A stretch of 48,116 nt of DNA from Prochloron didemni P4-Papua_New_Guinea (GCA_000252485.1 JH610585.1:1-48116), one strand, 5' to 3'; positions 31,804 to 41,061 are shown, numbered from the stretch's first letter. Made by a program: numbers and translations. The notes: generated from the sequence alone by a model not told the origin.

Positions 31804-32817
31804 TTAAAAAATCATATTCCAACCAAAATGCTGAAATCCTGCTTCCAAATTTAAGATTTGCTCTGGATAAACCCCTTCTAGATCTATCAACTTCACCTCA
31901 GCCCCTGCAGTCACTTTCCCAATAACTGCAGCTCCTGCTCCCAAACCCTCTACCAAAGCCATTGCCTCTTTTTCCGGAAGACTCAGCACCAGTTCAAAGT
32001 CCTCACCTCCAGATAAAGCCCAATCTAATGCTCTTTCGGCCCCAAATTTATGCCAACCAGGAAATAGAGGAATAGCATGGCGATAGATTTGGGCTCCCAC
32101 CCCACTACAGCGACAAATCTGGATCGCAGCATCTGCCAAACCATCGCTACTATCCATGCCCCCAACTCGCCAATTATCTCGCAGAATATTCTCGATCTGT
32201 GCCACTGCATCTAACCTCGGTACCGGTCGCCTATGTTTCTCTAACAAATAGTCTCTCTGAGCAACTTCTAGATTATTCTTTTCTTCTGGGTGCAAAAGTA
32301 ATTCTAATCCCGCTCTGGAACCACCGTGGGTTCCCGTAACTACTATGGCATCTCCTGGTTTGGCCGCAGAACGGGAAATAACCCGATTCGGGTGAACTTG
32401 ACCGCAAGCAGTAATAGCTACTGTAATTACTTGAGAACGGCATATATCTCCCCCCACAATGGCACAATTATATTGTTCCAAACAAAGCTGCAATCCTCGG
32501 TAAAGTCCCTCCACCCAATCTAATCTAACCTGAGGAGGAAGGCTCAAACCCACTGTAATACCCAGAGGAACAGCTCCCATGGCCGCTAGGTCCGATAAAT
32601 TAGCAGCTGCCCCACGCCAACCCACATCTTCTGCACTGGTAGTTTTGTCGCTAAAATGCACTCCATCTACCAACACATCTGTTGTCACCACCAAAGATTG
32701 ACCGGGAGAAACGGTCAATAAAGCTGCATCGTCCCCCACAATCTGAGGAGGACAAAAGCTTTGTAGTCTTTTTAAAAGCCCCTGTTCGCCAAGATCTTTA
32801 ACTGTTTTTACTAACAT
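31804..32817 (-). CDS. thiL: Thiamine-monophosphate kinase
   Basis: A 337-aa ThiL that phosphorylates thiamine monophosphate to the cofactor thiamine diphosphate. It has the PurM-like architecture: GDDAALLTVSPGQSLVVTTDVLVDGVHF (metal/ATP-binding aspartates), ED(V)GWRGAAANLSDLAAMGAVPLGITVGLSLP, IVGGDICRSQVITVAITACGQV, GDAIVVTGTHGGSRAGLELL, GGMDSSDGLADAAIQICRCSGVGAQI and LSGGEDFELVLSLP. Length and motifs are standard. Minus strand, alone; its 5' end faces the psbB region. Confidence 0.97.
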   Translation of the reverse strand: MLVKTVKDLGEQGLLKRLQSFCPPQIVGDDAALLTVSPGQSLVVTTDVLVDGVHFSDKTTSAEDVGWRGAAANLSDLAAMGAVPLGITVGLSLPPQVRLDWVEGLYRGLQLCLEQYNCAIVGGDICRSQVITVAITACGQVHPNRVISRSAAKPGDAIVVTGTHGGSRAGLELLLHPEEKNNLEVAQRDYLLEKHRRPVPRLDAVAQIENILRDNWRVGGMDSSDGLADAAIQICRCSGVGAQIYRHAIPLFPGWHKFGAERALDWALSGGEDFELVLSLPEKEAMALVEGLGAGAAVIGKVTAGAEVKLIDLEGVYPEQILNLEAGFQHFGWNMIF

Positions 32818-33495
32818 CTTAATAAATAAGTATTCATCGGCGTTGGGAAGTTGATTCAGTTGCTTGAGCGATCGCCCTACTATCCAAGCTTGAAGAAAAC
32901 CAACCTCTTGGAAAATGAGGTGCCAGAGAGAAATAGTATAATAAGTTTGCCATTAACAAAAATAAGTTCTAGCAAAGCTTTCCAAGCTTGAAGAAAACCA
33001 ACCTGCGATCGTCGGGTCAGGACTTACGCAAACAAGCCTAGAAACCGGGTTTCTTGCCAGATAATAAGGGTTAATGCAGATCTTTAGTTCAGAAACCCGG
33101 TTTCTGCCTAAGTCCTAAGCTTTTGGCGTACAAAGGCATCTTTGCAGAGCATTATATCATAGAAATCCAGAAGATGAAGGAGAATCTGTAACAAACCGGG
33201 AAAGCTCTGAAAACCTTTGTCCGTCCTTCAATCTTGTCACAGTACTTACACCGGGCGCTACCCAAAACCCCATTAGCTGCCAAAAGCAGTCAATCCAGCA
33301 AAAAAGAATTACCGATGCCCTAGTCCTGTATAATGTCTAAATGTTATAAAATTTTACCAGACTGTTAGAAGATGTAAAGAACTCTTGCAATTGAGTCTAA
33401 GAATAGTTACACTTCTTTAAAGTTTGATTTTTAACATAGATAAGAAAACAAGAGTCTAACGAGACACTTTAAATTCAAGAGGAGGAGCGTAGTCG
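32818..33495. other. Long gene-free region upstream of psbB
   Basis: About 680 nt. It contains an exact 24-bp direct repeat (TCCAAGCTTGAAGAAAACC + AACCT) at 32883-32906 and 32981-33004, a 98-bp MITE-like element (33019-33116), and an AT-rich psbB leader. TAGACTTAGA-type inverse of TTGCAATTGAGTC near 33387 is only a weak promoter candidate. No ORF of note. Confidence 0.6.
33019..33116. repeat. 98-bp MITE-like element, copy 3
   Basis: AGGACTTACGCA at the left end and TGCCTAAGTCCT at the right, with AGCCTAGAAACCGGG and TTTAGTTCAGAAACCCGG inside. Same length (98 bp) as copies 1 and 2, but more diverged in the middle (CCAGATAATAAGGGTTAATG). Sits upstream of psbB. Confidence 0.85.
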
Positions 33496-35025
33496 ATGGG
33501 ACTACCTTGGTATCGAGTACATACCGTTGTTATCAATGATCCGGGACGACTGATAGCGGTGCATTTGATGCATACCGCTTTGGTGGCCGGTTGGGCTGGC
33601 TCCATGGCTCTCTACGAGCTAGCTATTTTCGATCCTAGCGACATGGTCTTGAATCCCATGTGGAGACAAGGCATGTACGTACTACCCTTTATGTCCCGTA
33701 TAGGTGTTACCGGGTCTTGGCGCGGTTGGGACGTAACTGGAGTAGAAGCTGACCCGGGTTTCTGGTCTTTTGAAGGTGTTGCAGCTGCTCACATCGTTCT
33801 TTCCGGCATGCTGTTCTTAGCAGCAATCTGGCACTGGGTTTTCTGGGATTTAGAACTGTTCGTTGATGAGCGCACTGGCGAATCAGCTCTAGACCTGCCC
33901 AAGATGTTTGGCATTCACCTCTTCTTATCCGGTCTGCTCTGCTTTGGCTTCGGTGCTTTCCACCTCACTGGTCTTTGGGGTCCTGGATCTTGGGTTACTG
34001 ACCCCTACAGCCTCACGGGACACATGGAGGCCGTAGCGCCAGAATGGGGACCAGCCGGTTTCGATCCTTTCAACCCAGGTGGTATTGTGGCTCACCACAT
34101 TGCTGCTGGTATTGTGGGGATTATCGCTGGCTTATTCCACCTCAGCGTTCGTCCGCCAGAGCGTCTCTACCGCGCCCTGCGCATGGGTAACATCGAAACA
34201 GTACTCTCCAGCAGTATTGCTGCTGTCTTCTTTGCTGCTTTTGTAGTAGCGGGAACCATGTGGTATGGTTCTGCTGCTGCTCCTGTAGAACTCTTCGGTC
34301 CCACCCGCTATCAATGGGATAGCGGCTACTACCAGCAGGAAATCCAGCGTCGAGTTGATGCTAATTTGGCAGAGGGAGATACTCTGACGGAAGCTTGGGA
34401 TAAAATTCCTGAAAAACTTGCATTTTACGATTATATCGGCAACAACCCCTCTAAAGGTGGTCTCTTCCGCGTCGGTCCTATGACTGATGGGGACGGGATT
34501 GCTCAAGTATGGCAGGGACATCCGGTATTTAAAGATGGAGAAGGTCGGGTACTGACGGTTCGCCGCATGCCCAACTTCTTTGAAACCTTCCCCGTTGTCT
34601 TGACTGACTCGGAAGGTGTAGTTCGTGCTGACATTCCTTTCCGTCGGGCTGAGTCGGAATTAAGCTTTGAGCAAACTGGCGTTACTGTTAGTTTCTACGG
34701 CGGAAGTTTGGATGGGCAAACCCTGACCGATCCTCCTGTAGTAAGACAATATGCTCGTAAGGCTCAATTAGGCGAACCCTTTGAGTTCGACAAGGAAACC
34801 ACTAACGCAGACGGCGTGTTCCGTACCAGCACCAGAGGTTGGTTTACTTTCGGTCATGCAGTCTTTGCTTTATTATTCTTCTTCGGTCACATCTGGCATG
34901 GCGCTCGGACTTTGTTCCGCGATGTTTTCGCTGGTATCGATCCGGAACTGGAGGAAGAACAAGTGGAATGGGGTTTCTTCCAGAAAGTGGGAGACAAAAC
35001 CACCCGCAGAACCGAACCTATTTAG
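33496..35025 (+). CDS. psbB: Photosystem II CP47 chlorophyll apoprotein
   Basis: A 509-aa CP47, the inner antenna protein of photosystem II that passes energy to the reaction centre. Six membrane helices with His ligands for chlorophyll (for example [107 protein letters not shown]). A large lumenal loop lies between helices V and VI. Length and sequence are near-standard. AGGAGGAG ends 8 nt before the ATG. It is followed by a strong intrinsic terminator and then psbT. Confidence 0.99.
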   Translation: MGLPWYRVHTVVINDPGRLIAVHLMHTALVAGWAGSMALYELAIFDPSDMVLNPMWRQGMYVLPFMSRIGVTGSWRGWDVTGVEADPGFWSFEGVAAAHIVLSGMLFLAAIWHWVFWDLELFVDERTGESALDLPKMFGIHLFLSGLLCFGFGAFHLTGLWGPGSWVTDPYSLTGHMEAVAPEWGPAGFDPFNPGGIVAHHIAAGIVGIIAGLFHLSVRPPERLYRALRMGNIETVLSSSIAAVFFAAFVVAGTMWYGSAAAPVELFGPTRYQWDSGYYQQEIQRRVDANLAEGDTLTEAWDKIPEKLAFYDYIGNNPSKGGLFRVGPMTDGDGIAQVWQGHPVFKDGEGRVLTVRRMPNFFETFPVVLTDSEGVVRADIPFRRAESELSFEQTGVTVSFYGGSLDGQTLTDPPVVRQYARKAQLGEPFEFDKETTNADGVFRTSTRGWFTFGHAVFALLFFFGHIWHGARTLFRDVFAGIDPELEEEQVEWGFFQKVGDKTTRRTEPI

Positions 35026-35067
35026 GTTGGTCTTTATTTAGAGGAGTTCCCTCACTTTTTTTCTCCT

Positions 35068-35090
35068 AGCGGGCGCAAGCCCGCTTTTTT
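35068..35090 (+). terminator. Intrinsic terminator after psbB
   Basis: AGCGGGC - GCAA - GCCCGCT stem-loop followed by a run of T (35085-35090), a textbook rho-independent structure with a stable GCAA tetraloop. It lies 42 nt after the psbB stop and ahead of psbT, so psbT probably depends on read-through or its own promoter. Confidence 0.9.
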
Positions 35091-35110
35091 AATCAACTTC
35101 CTTAGACTTT

Positions 35111-35215
35111 TATAGCACTACGCATTTAGGTTAGGACATTAATAAAGCCTGAAACCTAGTCATAGCCTCTTTTTGAATTTTGAATTTTGAATTTTGAATT
35201 GCGCGTAGCGCTATA
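35111..35215. repeat. 105-bp MITE-like element, copy 1
   Basis: Terminal inverted repeats TATAGCACTACGC and GCGTAGCGCTATA (12 of 13 match) enclose AAAGCCTGAAACCTAGTCAT and a (TTTTGAA)n run. The same element, in inverted orientation and exactly the same length, is at 37465-37569; a partial copy is at 16184-16250. It lies between psbB's terminator and psbT. Confidence 0.88.
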
Positions 35216-35288
35216 CTTTGAGACTCCCGATTATTTTTGGTCATTTTGTTGATAAACTAGGAGCGGAGCATTTAGGAATTTTTAACAA

Positions 35289-35384
35289 ATGGAAAGTGTT
35301 GCTTACATTTTAATTTTGGCTATGGCTTTGGCCGTTCTTTTCTTTGCGATCGTTTTTCGCGAACCCCCTCGCATCAACAAATAA
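35289..35384 (+). CDS. psbT: Photosystem II protein PsbT
   Basis: A 31-aa single-helix subunit: MESVAYILILAMALAVLFF, then AIVFREPPRINK. This is the canonical PsbT sequence and length. PsbT stabilises the photosystem II dimer and the acceptor side near the QA site. The psbB-psbT order is conserved in cyanobacteria and plastids. Here the two genes are 263 nt apart and separated by a terminator and a MITE-like element. Confidence 0.97.
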   Translation: MESVAYILILAMALAVLFFAIVFREPPRINK

Positions 35385-35508
35385 TTTGTTGTTCAATTTT
35401 TCCTTCGGCGACCTGGCCAAGCCCAATTAATCTTAATGCCGCCATCAACTTCCATCATTCTCGTCTAGGAAAATCTTTCTTTTTTCCCAGACCATTGATC
35501 GGGAGTTA

Positions 35509-36063
35509 ATGGCTTTTAATCTCATGAACTGTCCTCATTGCCAGCATACTGACAGTCGGGTTCTCGAGTCTCGTTCTACGGAAGCTGGACTCAGCATTCG
35601 CCGACGCAGAGAATGTTTGCGCTGCCAACATCGCTTTACTACTTACGAAAGAATTGAATTCTTTCCTCTAACCGTAATTAAAAGGGATAATTCTCGAGAA
35701 TCTTTCGATCGCTCTAAACTATTGCGGGAAATTATTCGCGCCTGCGAAAAAACAGGTATCTCAGACTCCAAGCTAGAAACTATTGTAGCAGAAATTGAAG
35801 CTCAATTTCAACTGCTGCAGCGCCGAGAAGTTACCAGCACCGAAATTGGCCAGTTAGTACTCAAGTACTTGCGCAATCTTTCGGAAGTAGCTTACGTTCG
35901 CTTTGCTTCTGTTTATCAACAATTTCAAGGAATTAAGGATTTTGTCGCTCTCCTCAAACTACTGGAGGAAGAAACTAAACATATTCAAACTGAGGCCGAT
36001 TCTTCAGATTCGTCTTGCTTAGAAAATAGAGAATCTGAAAATCTTGCGAATTTAATAACTTAA
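35509..36063 (+). CDS. nrdR: Transcriptional repressor NrdR
   Basis: A 184-aa NrdR, the ATP/dATP-sensing repressor of ribonucleotide reductase genes. The zinc ribbon is complete ([43 protein letters not shown], two CxxC pairs). The ATP-cone follows ([30 protein letters not shown] and [17 protein letters not shown]). It is slightly longer than the usual ~155-170 aa, from a C-terminal acidic/Ser-rich tail and five residues before the conserved MNCPHC. The Met at 35524 is a plausible alternative start. Gap of 124 nt after psbT; no functional link. Confidence 0.96.
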   Translation: MAFNLMNCPHCQHTDSRVLESRSTEAGLSIRRRRECLRCQHRFTTYERIEFFPLTVIKRDNSRESFDRSKLLREIIRACEKTGISDSKLETIVAEIEAQFQLLQRREVTSTEIGQLVLKYLRNLSEVAYVRFASVYQQFQGIKDFVALLKLLEEETKHIQTEADSSDSSCLENRESENLANLIT

Positions 36064-36338
36064 TCGAAACGTACCAATAGGGTAAGTCTTCTTTATCTGG
36101 ATCCAATTAAGCAATTTTTACTTGTGGCGATGGTCAGATTTGTGTACTATGGATAATTGGACTAAAATTGCTAAAATCGAAGTAAACTGGCGAGTAACTC
36201 AGATATTAGGCAAAGGGGTATTGTCAGATACCTTCTTGTCATCCCCTTCTAGATACTGTAGGCTGCACCCTGCTAAGTAACTTGAACCAACAGGAGGCAT
36301 AGCAATTAAAAAGATCATCCCTAGGAAACTAAACCCAC

Positions 36339-37328
36339 ATGCTCACTCAAAAAGAAATTACTAAAGATATTGGCTTTACCCACGAAGATTTTGCCGCTCT
36401 TCTCGACAAGTACGATTATCACTTTAGCCCTGGAGACATCGTACCGGGAACCGTATTCAGCATGGAACCCAGAGGCGCTCTGATTGACATTGGTGCTAAA
36501 ACAGCAGCATATATTCCCATTCAGGAAATGTCAATCAACCGGGTTGACGACCCCGTTGAAGTTTTACAGCAAAATGAAACCCGCGAATTTTTCATTTTGA
36601 CTGATGAAAATGAAGACGGTCAGCTAACTCTTTCTATTCGCCGGATCGAGTACATGCGAGCTTGGGAAAGAGTGCGGCAACTTCAAACGGAAGATGCTAC
36701 AGTGCGTTCCAATGTCTTTGCTACCAACCGAGGGGGGGCATTAGTTCGTATTGAGGGTTTGCGGGGCTTTATACCTGGTTCTCACATCAGCACCCGCCAA
36801 TCAAAAGAAGATTTGGTCGGTCAGGATTTACCTCTCAAGTTCCTGGAAGTAGATGAAGAACGAAACCGCTTAGTTCTCAGCCATCGTCGCGCTTTGGTAG
36901 AGCGAAAGATGAATGGTTTGGAAGTGGGAGAAGTGGTAACTGGTTCGGTGCGGGGAATCAAACCCTATGGTGCTTTTATCGATATTGGTGGGGTCAGCGG
37001 CCTGCTGCATATCTCAGAAATTTCCCACGACCATATCGATACGCCCCACAGCGTCTTTAATGTCAATGATGAATTGAAAGTGATGATTATTGACTTGGAT
37101 GCAGAACGGGGTCGCATTTCCCTTTCCACGAAACAAATCGAACCGGAACCTGGGGATATGCTGAAAAATCGGGAGCTAGTCTTTGAGAAGGCGGAAGAAA
37201 TGGCTGAGAAATATCGTCAGAAACTCCTGGCTGAAGCATTCGCGAAAAATGGCTCGGAAATTGAAGCGCCTCCAGCTTTAGCAGAAGAAGAGGAAATTCC
37301 AGTTGCATCTGAGGAATTAACTGATTAA
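36339..37328 (+). CDS. rpsA: 30S ribosomal protein S1
   Basis: A 329-aa S1 with three S1 (OB-fold) domains, the cyanobacterial/plastid form, shorter than the six-domain E. coli protein. Domains: about 30-100 (GDIVPGTVFSMEPRGALIDIGAKTAAYIP), 115-185 (ATVRSNVFATNRGGALVRIEGLRGFIPGSHIS), 198-270 (GEVVTGSVRGIKPYGAFIDIGGVSGLLHISEIS). An acidic C-terminal tail follows. S1 binds mRNA leaders during initiation. A near-perfect Shine-Dalgarno (AGGAGG, 36292-36297) lies 41 nt before the ATG, too far for normal use; no good site is closer. Confidence 0.97.
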   Translation: MLTQKEITKDIGFTHEDFAALLDKYDYHFSPGDIVPGTVFSMEPRGALIDIGAKTAAYIPIQEMSINRVDDPVEVLQQNETREFFILTDENEDGQLTLSIRRIEYMRAWERVRQLQTEDATVRSNVFATNRGGALVRIEGLRGFIPGSHISTRQSKEDLVGQDLPLKFLEVDEERNRLVLSHRRALVERKMNGLEVGEVVTGSVRGIKPYGAFIDIGGVSGLLHISEISHDHIDTPHSVFNVNDELKVMIIDLDAERGRISLSTKQIEPEPGDMLKNRELVFEKAEEMAEKYRQKLLAEAFAKNGSEIEAPPALAEEEEIPVASEELTD

Positions 37329-37364
37329 CTAGTTAGTTAGGTAATTAATTAAAACTCATTTGAG

Positions 37365-37389
37365 AAAAGAGGGATTTTCCCTCTTTTTT
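37365..37389 (+). terminator. Intrinsic terminator after rpsA
   Basis: AAAAGAGGG - ATTTT - CCCTCTTTT hairpin continuing into T residues (TTTTTT ending at 37389). 37 nt after the rpsA stop. A typical rho-independent terminator, and the A-rich left arm could serve the opposite strand too. Confidence 0.85.
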
Positions 37390-37464
37390 GATATAGAGCC
37401 AAATATCCTATAGGGTAATTTCTTGAGAACTTTCGATTCCTTCTAGTTCAATACTATCAACTCT

Positions 37465-37569
37465 TATAGCGCTACTTAAGCATCAAAATTCAAAATTCAA
37501 AATTCAAAAAGACGGCTATGACTAGGTTTCAGGCTTTATTAATTTCCTAACCTAAATGCGTAGTGCTAT
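37465..37569. repeat. 105-bp MITE-like element, copy 2 (inverted)
   Basis: TATAGCGCTACTTAAGCATC, (AAAATTC) units, GGCTATGACTAGGTTTCAGG, CTTTATTAATTTCC, and TGCGTAGTGCTAT. It is the reverse complement, with few changes, of 35111-35215. The pair brackets psbT, nrdR and rpsA in opposite orientation. The rest of 37570-37777 holds a CCCCCTAAATC scrap and no gene. Confidence 0.88.
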
Positions 37570-37777
37570 CCCCCTAAATCTGGCGTTGCACAATTGCGGG
37601 ATGATAGTCCAATTTCAATGAGCTGAAACTATTGATAAATAAGGACAAAATTTTGGGCATATATCCAAATCATCCCCGACCGATGCAACGCCCCAATTCT
37701 ATTTGGAAATAATTCCCCAGTATTGCTATAAATTGAAATAGTCCCAATTTTGTCTAGTGCGATCGCTCTCCTAACCT

Positions 37778-39481
37778 ATGCTAGATGGAAATTATCTCCG
37801 TTCCAGCTTATTCGATCTTGACGGTCGAGGCTACAAAGCTTATATCGATATCAAAGGAAGTTACCAGTTCCGAGATTTTATCCTGATTATCGATCACGTC
37901 CAGGGAGATCCTTTTGCTTCTCCCAGCAAGTTGCGAGTCAAGATTCCCCACTCAGTTGCTGGCTTTCCCCCAGAACTCTATCAGTCCCGGCCTAGAGAAA
38001 TCGCTCTGCGAGACTATCTTACTCGGGAATTTACTGCTGCAGCAAGCTTCGTCAGTTCTTTCCGAGGCACTGGGAAAAGTGGACTGATTTCTATGGCTAA
38101 TACGGGTCAAGAGGTTTTGGAGCGCTCTTCTGTTTTAATCAACGATAACTGTATTGAAGTGCGCTTTCTAGTGGGACTGCCGGCGCGGGGACGGCGGATT
38201 TTAGGTCATCAAGCGGCAAAAATGCTCTGCGAAGATATTCCGGATATAGTAGATAGCGCTCTTAAATATGAGAACCTCAATAGTAAAAAGATTCAAAAGC
38301 AAGTAGAAACTGTTGAAGATGCCCATTGGTTGCGCCAACAATTACCGAAAAAAGACTTGGTAGCATTTATTGCCAATGGCTCCATTCTACCTCGCAGTAG
38401 TGGTGTAGACCCCACTCCTTTGGTTAAAGATGCTGTTCCTTTCCAAGCGCCTCCATCTATGTCGGTGGAGTTTAACTGTCCCAATCAGGGTTTAATTCAA
38501 GGAATGGGGATTTCTGCTGGCATTACTTTAATTGTGGGAGGGGGCTATCACGGTAAATCTACTTTACTCAAGGCGCTCGAATTGGGAGTATACGATCGCG
38601 TTCCCGGTGATGGGCGGGAATTTGTAGTTACCAACCCAGCTGCGGTGAAAATTCGGGCTGAAGACGGACGCTCTATTGCTGGAGTTAATATATCTCCTTT
38701 TATCAATCAATTGCCCCAAGGTCGTTCCACTACTAATTTTTCTACCGCCAATGCCAGCGGCAGTACTTCCCAAGCGGCTAATATTATCGAAGCCTTGGAA
38801 GCAGGAGCGGAATTGTTGTTGCTGGATGAAGATACTGCTGCAACTAATTTCATGATTCGCGATCGCCGCATGCAGCAGTTAATTTCTAAAGATAAGGAAC
38901 CCATTACCCCTTTTATCGATAAGGTGCGGCAACTTTACCAGGACTATGGGGTTTCGATTATTTTAGTCATGGGAGGAAGCGGCGATTATTTCGAGGTGGC
39001 AGACACTACTATCGCCATGGAAAATTTCCAACCCTATAACGTTACAGAAAAAGCCAAGGCTATTGCAGCTAAACATGCCAACGAACGTATTCCGGAAGGG
39101 GGAGCGGAGTTCGGCAATATTACCCCCCGAATACCCTTAGAAGAAAGTATCGACCCCAGTCGGGGGAGGAAAGCGGTCCAATTAAAGGTGCGGGATGTGG
39201 ACGAAGTGGCTTTTGGTAGCGAAGATATCGATTTAGCAGCAGTGGAACAGATTGTAGATCCGGGACAATTGCGGGCGATCGCATCTGCTATTGTTTACGC
39301 CAAGGAAAAGTATTTGAACCGTTCCCGTACCATTCCAGAAATTCTCACCAAGGTGATCATGGATATAGAAGCACAAGGGTTGGATATTCTGACAGAGTTT
39401 CCCCAAGGAGATTTAGCTTTATTTCGTCGGTTTGAATTAGCTGCAGCTCTCAATCGCTTGCGTACTCTGAAAGTAGAATAA
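37778..39481 (+). CDS. ABC-class P-loop ATPase (DUF, ABC_ATPase family)
   Basis: A 567-aa member of the 'predicted ATPase of the ABC class' family. An N-terminal ~240-residue domain (YKAYIDIKGSYQFRDFILIIDHVQGDPFASPSKLRVKIP, ALRDYLTREF) is followed by an ABC-like nucleotide domain: GMGISAGITLIVGGGYHGKSTLLKALELGVYDRVPGDGREFVV with Walker A GGGYHGKST, EAGAELLLLDEDTAATNFMIRD as Walker B, and ILVMGGSGDYFEVADT. A C-terminal region (ITPRIPLEESIDPSRGRK, then IDLAAVEQIVDPGQLRAIASAI) is conserved. No function is established; some database entries mislabel it as isopentenyl-diphosphate isomerase. No membrane partner is nearby, so it is not a transporter ATPase. Confidence 0.92.
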   Translation: MLDGNYLRSSLFDLDGRGYKAYIDIKGSYQFRDFILIIDHVQGDPFASPSKLRVKIPHSVAGFPPELYQSRPREIALRDYLTREFTAAASFVSSFRGTGKSGLISMANTGQEVLERSSVLINDNCIEVRFLVGLPARGRRILGHQAAKMLCEDIPDIVDSALKYENLNSKKIQKQVETVEDAHWLRQQLPKKDLVAFIANGSILPRSSGVDPTPLVKDAVPFQAPPSMSVEFNCPNQGLIQGMGISAGITLIVGGGYHGKSTLLKALELGVYDRVPGDGREFVVTNPAAVKIRAEDGRSIAGVNISPFINQLPQGRSTTNFSTANASGSTSQAANIIEALEAGAELLLLDEDTAATNFMIRDRRMQQLISKDKEPITPFIDKVRQLYQDYGVSIILVMGGSGDYFEVADTTIAMENFQPYNVTEKAKAIAAKHANERIPEGGAEFGNITPRIPLEESIDPSRGRKAVQLKVRDVDEVAFGSEDIDLAAVEQIVDPGQLRAIASAIVYAKEKYLNRSRTIPEILTKVIMDIEAQGLDILTEFPQGDLALFRRFELAAALNRLRTLKVE

Positions 39482-39649
39482 CCCGTCTCTATATTTTACC
39501 ACTATTCAAGAGGGAAGCGGACGGTAAGAATATCTCCAAGTATTTTTACTCTTTAGGGGCGATCAATCCGCTTTGCGGTGCGATCTGCGAAGCAGCACTG
39601 CGTGGGCTCTTCCCAGATCGCTTCGCGAGCGCCTTCCAGATTTTGGCTA

Positions 39650-40537
39650 CTATTTCTTATCTAGCCAAGCAATTAAATCTTCACTTGTAGTGAAATCAAA
39701 TTGTGCCTCCGTTAATTCTTCTAACTGGGAAATGGATAAAGAACGAATTTTTTGCTCTACAGTAGGGTCGATAGTAGCAAAGCGTCGAGATAATAAGCGA
39801 ATTAATACAGAGGCCGTTCCAAGTTGTTCTCCTTGCTGCAAACCTTGTTGTAAACCTTGCTGCAAACCTTGCTGCAAACCTCTTTGTTCTCCTTGAGTAA
39901 TTCCCTTTTGCAGGATATCTTGATAAATAACCGAACCTTCCATTAGTTCCTCCCGAAATAGTTGACGAATTACATCTTTTTCAAATCGCAAACCTGCTAG
40001 CACTTCTGCTGCAGCGGAGATACTTCTTTTCTGCTGGGTATCTTCTAGTTTAGCTACTTCTTGTGTTACTTGCTCCAACAAAATTTTCGGTTCGTTACTG
40101 CGGGTTAAAGTAGCTAGAGGTAGCAAGGCTGGGTCAGCAAGAAAAGGAGCCGGGTCTTCTTCCCAGAGACGGATAACCCGATAAGAATGGCTGGTATTTT
40201 GCTCTGAAAATTTATTTTGGAAAACTTGTTCGGAGCTAGTTTCTTGTAAGAAAATCACAATTTGGTCGATTTCACACCAATATTGTCCGTACAGTAGAGT
40301 CCAGTATTTGAGCATTCGATAGGGAATCGGTGGCTCTGAATAGGGTAGGGTTTGGAATTCTATTTGGGTGATTTTTTTGCCCGTTCGTACAAGTATCAGG
40401 GCATCGGCTCTGATGGGTTCCGGAATTATTTCTGTCTTTAAGATGGAGACATTTTCTGGTTCTTCGTCCAGCAGCCAGCGAATAAAACTGGTTGCGTAGG
40501 TTTCCGCCAGGTATTTACAGGTGTTGTCGTAAGCCAA
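39650..40537 (-). CDS. Rpn-like PD-(D/E)XK nuclease with C-terminal DUF4351 module (full-length copy A)
   Basis: A 295-aa DUF2887/Rpn-type protein. The nuclease-like part (1-198) starts LAYDNTCKYLAETYATSFIRWLLDEE and has a PD-(D/E)XK-type site: Asp in RADALILV (about 45) and Glu-x-Gln in IEFQT (60-62). From Met199 the C-terminal module follows: MEGSVIYQDILQKGITQGEQRG, four LQQG repeats, EQLGTASVL, and the DUF4351 end (IRLLSRRFATIDPTVEQKIRSL). I start at the TTG codon used by the sister copy (42633); the frame opens further to 40744 through unrelated palindromic DNA. The codons before Met199 form GGGAGG with 5-nt spacing, a built-in ribosome site (39954-39949) for separate production of the C-terminal module. 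Last gene of the minus-strand block. Confidence 0.88.
   Translation of the reverse strand: MAYDNTCKYLAETYATSFIRWLLDEEPENVSILKTEIIPEPIRADALILVRTGKKITQIEFQTLPYSEPPIPYRMLKYWTLLYGQYWCEIDQIVIFLQETSSEQVFQNKFSEQNTSHSYRVIRLWEEDPAPFLADPALLPLATLTRSNEPKILLEQVTQEVAKLEDTQQKRSISAAAEVLAGLRFEKDVIRQLFREELMEGSVIYQDILQKGITQGEQRGLQQGLQQGLQQGLQQGEQLGTASVLIRLLSRRFATIDPTVEQKIRSLSISQLEELTEAQFDFTTSEDLIAWLDKK
39943..39954 (-). promoter_or_regulatory. Internal Shine-Dalgarno and start in copy A
   Basis: Inside the full-length gene the minus-strand sequence is GGGAGGAACTAATG: the codons for Arg-Glu-Glu-Leu-Met. GGGAGG is 5 nt before an in-frame ATG. The five stand-alone copies begin at this same Met with the same spacing. 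The same arrangement is in the other full-length gene at about 42039-42050. Confidence 0.7.
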
Positions 40538-40564
40538 GGTTTTCGTTGTTAGTGGTTTCTTTCC

Positions 40565-40725
40565 TATCTTAGCAAGTCTGTGCGAGTTCGAGGCGATCGC
40601 CTCCAGCGGCGCTTCGCGATCAGGCGAAGCCTGCCACTGCGTGTGCTGCGGAGCAGATCGCTTCGCGAGCGCGCTTGAGCGGCGCTTCGCAGATCGCTTC
40701 GCGAGCGCCTTCCAGATTTTGGCTA
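40565..40725. repeat. GC-rich palindromic patch with GCTTCGCGAGCGC units
   Basis: Several copies of AGATCGCTTCGCGAGCGC and GGCGCTTCGC plus HIP1-type GGCGATCGCC, mutually inverted. It separates copy A from copy B. A shorter relative precedes the array at about 39570-39640 and another at 42687-42745. It is much richer in GC than the neighbouring genes and has no coding role. Confidence 0.75.
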
Positions 40726-40995
40726 CTATTTCTGATCTAGCCAAGCAATTAAATCTTCACTGGTGGTGAAATTAAATTGTGCGTCCGTTAACTCTTCTAA
40801 TTGGGAAATGGATAAAGAACGAATTTTTTCCTCTACAGTAGGGTCGATAGTAGCAAAGCGTCGAGATAACAAGCGAATTAATACCTTTGCTTCTCCTTGT
40901 TGTAAACCTTGCTGCAAACCTTGCTGTAAACCTCTTTGTTCTCCTTGAGTAATTCCCTTTTGCAGGATATCTTGATAAATAACCGAACCTTCCAT
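40726..40995 (-). CDS. Stand-alone DUF4351 module (copy B), RpnS-like
   Basis: An 89-aa protein identical in plan to the last part of the full-length nuclease: MEGSVIYQDILQKGITQGEQRG, three LQQG repeats, EAKVLIRLLSRRFATIDPTVEEKIRSL, ISQLEELTDAQFNFTTSEDLIAWLDQK. AGGAGG lies 5 nt before the ATG. The upstream nuclease part is absent and replaced by a short spacer (about 66 nt to copy C). By analogy with RpnS proteins it could bind and block the full-length protein; not shown here. Confidence 0.75.
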   Translation of the reverse strand: MEGSVIYQDILQKGITQGEQRGLQQGLQQGLQQGEAKVLIRLLSRRFATIDPTVEEKIRSLSISQLEELTDAQFNFTTSEDLIAWLDQK

Positions 40996-41061
40996 CAGTT
41001 CCTCCTCTTATCTTAGCAAGTCTGGGCGATCTAAAAGAGATCGCCTTCCAGATTTTGGCTA

